From positions 53,482 through 79,784 of the forward strand of contig DLTS01000048.1 in NCBI GenBank assembly GCA_002501485.1: 26,303 nucleotides of DNA. The letters are read 5' to 3'. Numbering within the stretch: the first letter of the stretch is position 1; each line of letters opens with the position of its first letter. The stretch is from Acidimicrobiaceae bacterium UBA7830. GTDB lineage: Bacteria; Actinomycetota; Acidimicrobiia; Acidimicrobiales; Ilumatobacteraceae. Position numbers and translations under genes: made by a program. Below are positions 7,343 through 12,872 of this stretch, piece after piece. Under the pieces are notes generated by a model. That model was given only the letters and a program-made list of their open reading frames with translations. It was not told the origin of the DNA and ran no database searches.

Positions 7343-8327
7343 ACATGCCTTTAAGGGCGTCGTAGTGCTCAATCACGTGGCCGGCACCAAGAACGACCGC
7401 TTCAAGAGGGACGTTCGACATTCGCACGGGGACCTCAGTTTCTCGTTCAATCCGTGCGGCAAGCCCACGCAGCAGACCGCCTCCGCCAACGAGGTACATA
7501 CCCCGCACCAAAAAGTCTTGGGAAAGTTCGGGAGGAGCTTTTGCGAGACATCGCACTACCGACGCCACGATTGATGAGACCGGATCTTCGATCGCTTCTC
7601 GAATTTCTTCCGGTGTGAGCACCACCGTCTTCGGCAGCCCCGACATTAGGTCGCGCCCGCGTACCTCTGCGGTGGCCTCGTCGACAGTCTCCGCTGCGGA
7701 GCCGATCGCAATCTTGATCTCTTCCGCGGTTCGTTCTCCGATGGCAATACCGTGCTCGCGTCTGATGTGGTTCTGAATGGCGGCATCAATGTCAAATGAA
7801 CCAACCCGAACGGCTTCGAGGGCAACAATGCCTCCGAGAGAGATCACGGCGGTTTCACTCGTGCCACCACCGATGTCGATCACCATGTTTCCGACGGGCT
7901 CGTCGATCGGGAGGTCGGCCCCAATTGCGGCAGCCATTGGTTGCTCGATGAGGTTCGCATCGGCTGCACCAGCACGGCGTGCAGCGTCGGTGACCGCTCG
8001 TCGCTCAACCTCGGTAATTGCTGACGGTACGCAAATGACGACCTTTGGTCTTGTGAACCTGCTCACACCAACCCGCTGCAGCAGTAGACGAATCATTCGT
8101 TCAGTAATTTCAAAGTCGGTGATTGCGCCTCCGCGGAGAGGACGCACCGCAACGATGTAGCCGGGTGTACGGCCAATCATCTGCCATGCCTCGCGACCGG
8201 TCGCAAGCACTTCGCCGGTCTGCCGGTTGAGCGCGATCACTGAGGGCTCGTTCAACACGATGCCCTTGCCCTTCATGTACACCAGGGTGTTTGCGGTGCC
8301 GAGGTCAATCGCAAGGTCACGAGCCAT
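7323..8327 (-). CDS. mreB: Rod shape-determining actin homologue MreB/Mbl
   Basis: A 334-aa cytoplasmic actin-like ATPase that polymerises under the membrane to guide cell-wall synthesis. The phosphate 1 motif is LAIDLGTANT near the N-terminus, VRPLRGGAITDFEITE follows, phosphate 2 is MVIDIGGGTSETAVISLGG, and the adenosine motif is YLVGGGGLLRGL near the C-terminus. Length is normal. The frame stays open to a GTG at 8336, but the ATG at 8327 is chosen because GAGGG at 8336-8340 sits 8 nt before it and because family members usually start M-A-x-D-L-x-I-D-L-G-T. It is last in an operon after moaE and a small membrane protein, overlapping the latter by 11 bp. No mreC, mreD or rodA is visible in the window. 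Confidence 0.95.
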   Translation of the reverse strand: MARDLAIDLGTANTLVYMKGKGIVLNEPSVIALNRQTGEVLATGREAWQMIGRTPGYIVAVRPLRGGAITDFEITERMIRLLLQRVGVSRFTRPKVVICVPSAITEVERRAVTDAARRAGAADANLIEQPMAAAIGADLPIDEPVGNMVIDIGGGTSETAVISLGGIVALEAVRVGSFDIDAAIQNHIRREHGIAIGERTAEEIKIAIGSAAETVDEATAEVRGRDLMSGLPKTVVLTPEEIREAIEDPVSSIVASVVRCLAKAPPELSQDFLVRGMYLVGGGGLLRGLAARIERETEVPVRMSNVPLEAVVLGAGHVIEHYDALKGMFMGARR

Positions 8328-8526
8328 TGGATTCACCCTCTTCGTCTTCAGATGACTCGTCAGAAATTTGACGAACCCGCTCGGTCACGTTCTTGCGGGC
8401 ATCGGACGACAGTGCATTGATCTGCCGTCGGAAGTCAGACACGGCGTCGTCGCTTCGTTTTGTTCGACGGATAATCAACAACAGCGCAAGAGCGACAATT
8501 GCTATTGCGATGATGAGCAGCGGCAT
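8317..8526 (-). CDS. Small single-pass membrane protein in the moaE-mreB operon
   Basis: A 69-aa protein beginning MPLLIIAIAIVALALLLIIRR, a strong N-terminal transmembrane anchor followed by basic residues, then a ~45-residue charged cytoplasmic tail with heptad-like spacing (FRRQINALSSDARKNVTERVRQI) ending in an acidic run SEDEEGE. The frame can be extended upstream through moaE, but the ATG at 8526 lies 1 bp from the moaE stop and begins exactly at the hydrophobic helix, so it is the natural start. Family not recognised. Because it is translated between moaE and mreB and is a membrane anchor with a possible coiled coil, a link to MreB or the membrane is a reasonable guess, not a demonstrated role. 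Confidence 0.72.
   Translation of the reverse strand: MPLLIIAIAIVALALLLIIRRTKRSDDAVSDFRRQINALSSDARKNVTERVRQISDESSEDEEGESNGS
8336..8340 (-). promoter_or_regulatory. Shine-Dalgarno that decides the mreB start
   Basis: GAGGG on the minus strand lies 8 nt before the ATG at 8327 but directly touches the upstream GTG at 8336, so it can serve only the ATG. Confidence 0.6.
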
Positions 8527-8527
8527 G

Positions 8528-9010
8528 TCAGTTCGGCTCCGATGCAACATCGTGGGGGCGCTCGATCGGAGATGCTCCAGTTCCCCAATCAGAACCCTCT
8601 GACCATTCTTCATGCTTCCATATGGGAGCTGAGACCTTGAGCGCGTCAATCGCAAATCGGGCTGCTTCGAATGCGACTGGACGATGAGGGGATGACACGG
8701 CAACAATCACCGACACCTCGCATAGCTCGAGGCGGCCAATGCGATGCCAAATCAGAACTCGACCAACGTCGGGCCAACGGTTGCGCAGTTCGCCAGCGAT
8801 TGCTGCGAACGAATCAATTGTCTTTTCTTCGTACGCCTCATAGGTCAGGGCGACGACATCATCTCGGCCGTCCGCGTGATCTCGCACGGTTCCTGAGAAC
8901 AACGTGACCGCTCCACATTCTGGTCTGACCGCCCAGTCATGGGCGACGCCGGCATTCAACACAGCAGAGGTGACGTCAAACCAGTTGTCGTCACGTTCGG
9001 GAGCCTGCAC
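8528..9010 (-). CDS. moaE: Molybdopterin synthase catalytic subunit MoaE
   Basis: A 160-aa protein that, with the thiocarboxylated MoaD subunit, inserts sulfur into precursor Z (cPMP) to make molybdopterin. Diagnostic blocks are FSGTVRDHADGRDDVVALTYEAY (38-60, with Arg43), the HRIGRL segment (89-94), and ALKVSAPIWKHEEW (123-136). Lys125 and Lys132 have the same 7-residue spacing as the two active-site lysines of E. coli MoaE. GTG start follows a -10-like TACGAT by 6 nt. It heads a three-gene minus-strand operon with a membrane protein and mreB. No moaD or other molybdenum cofactor gene is present nearby. Confidence 0.93.
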   Translation of the reverse strand: MQAPERDDNWFDVTSAVLNAGVAHDWAVRPECGAVTLFSGTVRDHADGRDDVVALTYEAYEEKTIDSFAAIAGELRNRWPDVGRVLIWHRIGRLELCEVSVIVAVSSPHRPVAFEAARFAIDALKVSAPIWKHEEWSEGSDWGTGASPIERPHDVASEPN

Positions 9011-9016
9011 ATCTGC

Positions 9017-9022
9017 ATCGTA
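9017..9022 (-). promoter_or_regulatory. -10-like TACGAT, leaderless start of the moaE-mreB operon
   Basis: Minus-strand TACGAT ends 6 nt before the moaE GTG. The same hexamer precedes the MFS gene and the GH2 gene. A divergent candidate, TACAGT at 9067-9072 on plus, precedes the microprotein at 9082 by 9 nt. Confidence 0.5.
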
Positions 9023-9081
9023 GTGCCCAAGGCGTGCCGTGACTGCAGATTCAGTCGAACAGTTACTACAGTCGTTTACTC

Positions 9082-9267
9082 GTGGATCTTGTTCCCCCTC
9101 CTCACGAGCGCGAATGGCGTCATCCGGCCGAGATCTCAGCCGAGCACCGCATCGTCTTCGCTGCTGAGCCGCCGAGCAGACGACTTCGAATTTCTGCTCT
9201 CATCACCGGGGTGATCGCCGTGACCGCAGCGGTCGTTGCAGCAGTCATCGTGAGTGCAATGGGCTAA
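9082..9267 (+). CDS. 61-aa WRHPAE-motif membrane microprotein
   Basis: A short protein made of two parts: a polar N-terminus containing PPPHEREWRHPAE (residues 5-17) and one C-terminal transmembrane helix, ISALITGVIAVTAAVVAAVIVSAM (37-60), which ends the protein. The WRHPxE box resembles a short cytoplasmic motif that I recall at the N-terminus of many actinobacterial membrane-anchored trypsin-like (HtrA/S1C) proteases, just before their transmembrane helix. Here the protease is absent, so this may be a free-standing adaptor or the remnant of a truncated protease. GTG start is the first plausible one; TACAGT lies 9 nt upstream. It diverges from moaE and its stop overlaps the convergent SDR stop by 4 bp. 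Confidence 0.62.
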   Translation: MDLVPPPHEREWRHPAEISAEHRIVFAAEPPSRRLRISALITGVIAVTAAVVAAVIVSAMG

Positions 9268-10229
9268 CGCTGGCGCCGGCGACGAAACGCCCGAACACCG
9301 ATCACAACGATTGCAGAAGCTGCGATGACGATGCCGACAACAGCTCCACCAAGCGCAAGTTCCTGACGTCGTTTGGGTGTGATCGATGCCCACCAAGGGC
9401 TCTCAGTGCCTTCAACGAATGTCTGTTCATTCGTGACCGACGAGGTCCAACCGAGCGATTTCAATCGATCGTTGGCCACTACCCAACTGGTTGTCGTGTA
9501 CGGCCCCAAACCTGGTGGGATTGGTCCACGTTGAAACCTCCACTGCAGAGCCCATAACTGCTCGCGAACCCATCGAGGTACGGGGATCTGCCAGCGGCGC
9601 CCGAGAAGGGCTTGTACCCGATCTCCAGGAACCCAACCATCTGGTGCGACATTGACAACTCCGTCGTACTCAGACACGACCACTGTTGCAACAGCGGCGG
9701 CGAGATCATCGATGTGCAGAAACTGTGCGGGCGGCTCCTCATCGCCGAGTCGGCGACCGGACCCTGCTGCGAGGGCCCTTGCGAGCGATGATGATGCTCC
9801 AAGGCCCATCGTCACCGTTGGACGAAGCACTGCCACCGATCGGTCGTCAGACCCCCGTCGCCATCGATCGAGAACATGCTCAACCGAAGAGAGCTGACGA
9901 GCAAATACGAATGATGCCTCGGGCCGAATGACTTCGTCTTCGGTGATGGGAATACGACTATTTACGTGGGGTCCGTATACGAGCGACGACGACAACATCA
10001 CTACCCGGCGGGCATTCACGCGCCGCACTTCTTCCATTAAAGCTTCGCCTTCAACGGTCGCACTTGAATGCCGACGGGCTAATCCATCGTGATCACCAAC
10101 ACGAAGATCGACGATGACATCGGCAACTCCTTCATCGAGCGGCACCATTTCAACGTCGGCGTTTGCGCGTAATCGATCGATGACCCGATGCGAAAGAGTG
10201 GTCGCTCCTTCTCGTACAACTACCTTCAT
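9264..10229 (-). CDS. Atypical SDR (NAD-dependent epimerase/dehydratase-like) with C-terminal membrane anchor
   Basis: A 321-aa protein of the extended/atypical SDR fold: beta-strand/helix N-terminus, VVMLSSSLVYGP (77-87), FARQLSSVEHVL (109-120), LRPTVTMGLGASS and FLHIDDLAAAVATVV. Key catalytic features are degenerate. The glycine-rich nucleotide loop (usually TGxxGxxG) reads REGATTLSHRV, and the YxxxK motif reads FARQL, so both Tyr and Lys are missing. After residue ~285 comes a transmembrane helix (LALGGAVVGIVIAASAIVVIGV) and an Arg-rich end, which is unusual for SDRs. A much longer open frame exists upstream but runs antisense through the Zincin_2 gene; the ATG at 10229 has GAGGTG a few bases upstream and begins at the first strand. 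Probably a non-catalytic or redirected SDR at the membrane. Confidence 0.78.
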   Translation of the reverse strand: MKVVVREGATTLSHRVIDRLRANADVEMVPLDEGVADVIVDLRVGDHDGLARRHSSATVEGEALMEEVRRVNARRVVMLSSSLVYGPHVNSRIPITEDEVIRPEASFVFARQLSSVEHVLDRWRRGSDDRSVAVLRPTVTMGLGASSSLARALAAGSGRRLGDEEPPAQFLHIDDLAAAVATVVVSEYDGVVNVAPDGWVPGDRVQALLGRRWQIPVPRWVREQLWALQWRFQRGPIPPGLGPYTTTSWVVANDRLKSLGWTSSVTNEQTFVEGTESPWWASITPKRRQELALGGAVVGIVIAASAIVVIGVRAFRRRRQR

Positions 10230-10265
10230 CGTCACCTCGGCGACGTTACCCGCCTGAGAAGTGCC

Positions 10266-10271
10266 TAGCAT
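10266..10271 (+). promoter_or_regulatory. -10-like TAGCAT, leaderless start of the Zincin_2 gene
   Basis: TAGCAT ends 7 nt before the ATG at 10279. This favours that ATG over the in-frame GTG at 10261, which lies upstream of the hexamer. Confidence 0.55.
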
Positions 10272-10278
10272 CAGGGGT

Positions 10279-11451
10279 ATGGCCAATACTCCTGAGCCAA
10301 ATTCAGAAGACCCCTTCAGCGGAATTCCGTTCCTTGGCGATATCGCGAAAGCAATGTCGGGGCAGGGGCCGATCAATTGGGATGCGGCACGGCAGTTTGC
10401 TCTCCTTGGAGCGACTGGTGGGGAGCAGGAACCAAATGTAGACCCTGCGTCTCGCATGGCCCTCGAGGCGCTTGTGCCGATCGCACGTATGCATGTCGGT
10501 GACCTCACCGGAGCCGATCTCTCGACCACCGATGTCGTCACGTGCAGCCGTTCACAATGGGCTGCTGACACCCTCGATTCATATCGCCCGCTCTTCACCG
10601 ACCTCGCCACGGCTCTCAGCGCTTCAACCGGGGTCGACGAGGACGCAACCGACCCCATGGCCCAAATGATGGCTGGTCTGTCGAAAATGATGGCGCCGGC
10701 GATGCTCGGAATGGCGGTCGGTTCGATGACCGGTGATCTTGCTCAGCGCTGTTTCGGAGTTCACGACTTGCCGATTCCGCGGACTGACCAGCGACTGAAA
10801 CTCATCGGCACGAACATCGATGCGTTTGCGGCCCAGTGGGAAATCCCGCTTGATGAAGTACGCCTGTGGGTCCTGGCACATGAATTTGCAGGCCAGGCAG
10901 TGCTGAGTTCACCGAACTTCGCAACCCCACTGTCAACGATGGTCCGTCAATATGTCGCTGCGTTCCGACCTGACCCTGACGCGGTGATCGAAAAGTTAGG
11001 CGGGCTTGACCCCGCCTCGGGAGACCCGATGGAAGCCATCCAGCAAACCCTCGGTGATCCAGCGATTCTGTTGGGGGCCGTGAGCTCAGAGGAGCAGCGT
11101 CAGATGGAGCCGCGACTTGATGCCGCTGTCGCTGCGGTTGTTGGCTTCACCGATTGGATCGTCGATGCGGTATCTGTCCGAGTGGTCGGAGGTTCTGCAC
11201 TTCGAATCGCAGAAGCGGTTCGTCGCCAACGCGTTGAACAATCTCCTTCCGATGTGTTTGTTCATCGCCTGCTTGGCATTCGACTCGATGAGGAACAAGT
11301 TCGCAGCGGCAAACAATTCGTGCAGGGCGTTGTTGACCGGGTCGGTGACGATGCAGCGATTGCGATGTTGCTCACTGGCAACGATCGCTGCCCAACACCA
11401 AGCGAAATTGCTGCGCCTGGCCTGTGGATTGCACGGGTCAGTGAGTCGTAA
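10279..11451 (+). CDS. Zincin_2 / DUF2342 family protein lacking canonical zinc ligands
   Basis: A 390-aa protein of the actinobacterial family known as Zincin_2 (DUF2342; 'F420 biosynthesis-associated' or 'zinc-dependent metalloprotease'). The N-terminal block NPF-like DPFSGIPFLGDIAKAM, INWDAARQFALLGATGGE and EPNVDP is typical. In the family the central helix carries HEXXH; here it reads HEFAG (201-205), losing the second His. The downstream segment that usually contains a Glu (EGYxxxVMD-like) reads VVGFTDWIVD (287-296), so the presumed third ligand is also absent. The C-terminus keeps the family pattern SALRIAEAVRRQR...LLGI. Probably soluble and cytoplasmic. It is divergent from the SDR gene with 49 bp between starts and its 3' end overlaps the MFS gene by 14 bp. 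Confidence 0.85.
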   Translation: MANTPEPNSEDPFSGIPFLGDIAKAMSGQGPINWDAARQFALLGATGGEQEPNVDPASRMALEALVPIARMHVGDLTGADLSTTDVVTCSRSQWAADTLDSYRPLFTDLATALSASTGVDEDATDPMAQMMAGLSKMMAPAMLGMAVGSMTGDLAQRCFGVHDLPIPRTDQRLKLIGTNIDAFAAQWEIPLDEVRLWVLAHEFAGQAVLSSPNFATPLSTMVRQYVAAFRPDPDAVIEKLGGLDPASGDPMEAIQQTLGDPAILLGAVSSEEQRQMEPRLDAAVAAVVGFTDWIVDAVSVRVVGGSALRIAEAVRRQRVEQSPSDVFVHRLLGIRLDEEQVRSGKQFVQGVVDRVGDDAAIAMLLTGNDRCPTPSEIAAPGLWIARVSES

Positions 11452-12622
11452 CGGTCACATCTGACGTCAACGGCCTGGCACCGGCAACGTACGACACAAG
11501 CGCCGCAACGAGAACGGCCGCAAGATAGGCGATGCCCACCGTTCCTGACATCTCAACAAGAATGGGTACCGCTGCGCCGGCCACCCATCCGAATTGAAAT
11601 CGTGTCTCAAACCATGCAAATGTCGCTGCTCGACTTCGCTCTGCCACATCGCGCTGGACGATTGATTCGAATGCCAATCGGCCGATGCTCCCAGAAAAGT
11701 TGACCACCACAGAAAGCACGACACCAACCAGATAGCCGCCAACAAATACTGCTCCCCCGGCCGCAATCGCAGGAAGCGCAAGCCCCGCCGCGAGCATTCT
11801 CTCAACCTCGGTTTTTCGGCGGAGCCAAGGCCCAACCGTGTTGCCAACGAACGGGGCAAGAGCGCCAAGTCCGACCGCAGCTGCGAGCCACAGCGGTGAT
11901 GCGGCGCTCGACCGGAACCAGAGCGCAACTTGAAACAAGGTGAATCCTTGAGCAAATCGAAGCACGGTCATTGCGATCCATCCGACGTGCACATCAGAAC
12001 TTTTCACGCCACGCTCCGCCAGCGGTTCACTCGCTGAGCGATTCGCATGCGCTTGAGGGAGTCGTGTGGCGAGGACCGCTGCTGCGACAAAAAACACCGC
12101 TCCGTAAAACAGCGTGGCTCCCGTTCCGAGCAACTGCTGAATACCAGCCGCCGGCACGACCGCAAATGCTCCGGTCAGCGTCGCAATACGGCCAAGTTTT
12201 GAGTTTGCTTCCACGAGGTCGCTTGCATTTCGAACAACTGACGGCACAATCGCTTGTTTTGTCACTGCATACGTCTTCTGCAATACAAGAGCAGCAAAGA
12301 CGAACGGGAATAGGGCTATCCCGTCTGCGGTGAAAATCATGCCGATCTGCACCCCGACACGAGAGATTGCAAGGCCGACCACCATCGCCCGTCGCCCACC
12401 ACGAAGTCGGTCGATCATCGGGCCCAACTTGGCGTTCACCATCAGAAATGGTGCGAACCCCAAAAGCAAAAACGCCAGCAACCGGGAGCGCGCAGCATCA
12501 AGATCAACATCAAAAAAGAATGAATCGGCAAGCGCAAGCACCATCGATGCTTCACCGGCGGTCATCACCGCATGGGTGATCGCTAACGACTGAAACCGGC
12601 TGTGTTGCCGTTGTGCGGGCAC
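11438..12622 (-). CDS. Major facilitator superfamily transporter
   Basis: A 394-aa polytopic inner-membrane protein with about 10-12 hydrophobic helices. MFS motif A is visible between early helices as LGPMIDRLRGGRRAMVVG. Charged loops and a RSASEPLAERGVK cytoplasmic stretch divide the two halves. Substrate unknown. Three in-frame starts are close together: ATG 12631, ATG 12628 and GTG 12622. The -10-like TACGAT covers the first two, and only the GTG lies downstream of it (7 nt), so GTG 12622 is chosen. The gene lies downstream of a region with PHO-box-like repeats and a broken signal-peptide ORF after ppk, but its own promoter appears independent. Confidence 0.85.
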   Translation of the reverse strand: MPAQRQHSRFQSLAITHAVMTAGEASMVLALADSFFFDVDLDAARSRLLAFLLLGFAPFLMVNAKLGPMIDRLRGGRRAMVVGLAISRVGVQIGMIFTADGIALFPFVFAALVLQKTYAVTKQAIVPSVVRNASDLVEANSKLGRIATLTGAFAVVPAAGIQQLLGTGATLFYGAVFFVAAAVLATRLPQAHANRSASEPLAERGVKSSDVHVGWIAMTVLRFAQGFTLFQVALWFRSSAASPLWLAAAVGLGALAPFVGNTVGPWLRRKTEVERMLAAGLALPAIAAGGAVFVGGYLVGVVLSVVVNFSGSIGRLAFESIVQRDVAERSRAATFAWFETRFQFGWVAGAAVPILVEMSGTVGIAYLAAVLVAALVSYVAGARPLTSDVTVTTH

Positions 12623-12629
12623 AGCCATC

Positions 12630-12635
12630 ATCGTA
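12630..12635 (-). promoter_or_regulatory. -10-like TACGAT, leaderless start of the MFS gene
   Basis: Minus-strand TACGAT overlaps the upstream ATG candidate and ends 7 nt before GTG 12622. It therefore decides the start of the MFS gene. Confidence 0.55.
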
Positions 12636-12643
12636 GACAGCGG

Positions 12644-12727
12644 CTACTCGTTACGTCGCAGGGCGCTCGAATTTGTACCCGACGCCGCTGCGAGAAGAGC
12701 GACAACACGCTGTGAGGATCGTTTCAC
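12644..12727 (-). pseudogene. Orphan signal-peptide ORF, possible remnant of a phosphate-regulated secreted protein
   Basis: A 27-codon ORF starting with GTG and preceded by GGAG (12734-12737) at 6 nt, a good Shine-Dalgarno. The peptide begins MKRSSQRVVALLAAASGTNSS, with a basic n-region and a short hydrophobic core like a signal peptide, then ends after ALRRNE without a mature domain. An in-frame ATG at 12739 would add four residues. It lies ~100 bp downstream of PHO-box-like repeats and directly after ppk. A phosphate-binding protein such as PstS would fit this setting, so it may be the 5' scrap of a deleted gene; a genuine short peptide or chance ORF are alternatives. Confidence 0.35.
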
Positions 12728-12788
12728 GTATTTCTCCATTCAAATGTTCACGAGGAAAACAACGATCGGACTGCACGTTGCGGAGAGA

Positions 12789-12794
12789 ACGTTA
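12789..12794 (-). promoter_or_regulatory. Candidate -10 (TAACGT) downstream of the PHO-box-like repeats
   Basis: Minus-strand TAACGT follows the last GTTCA-containing repeat by about 9 nt, a position suitable for a promoter whose -35 region is replaced by activator sites. It would give a leader of ~55 nt to the orphan signal-peptide ORF. Confidence 0.3.
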
Positions 12795-12803
12795 AACACC
12801 TCA

Positions 12804-12843
12804 AATGAACACGATCCTGAAGAGGGGTGAACTTCAGGTGAAC
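12804..12843 (-). promoter_or_regulatory. PHO-box-like direct repeats (GTTCACC, 11-bp period)
   Basis: On the minus strand GTTCACC occurs twice with exact 11-bp periodicity (12837-12843 and 12826-12832), and a third, weaker unit GTTCATT (12804-12810) is in register 22 bp on. This matches the known actinobacterial PhoP operator, direct 11-bp repeats of GTTCACC. A 7-bp inverted repeat (CCTGAAG 12816-12822 / CTTCAGG 12832-12838, 9-nt loop) overlaps it. It lies 30 bp beyond the ppk stop, pointing toward the orphan signal peptide and MFS gene. Confidence 0.5.
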
Positions 12844-12872
12844 AACTTACGAATCATTTTCGGACAAACGGG

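Noticed and set aside
10230..10658. Upstream extension of the SDR frame (to give 464 aa)
   Set aside because: It runs antisense through the conserved N-terminal half of the Zincin_2 gene and has no SDR-like content; ATG 10229 has a Shine-Dalgarno and begins at the first beta strand.
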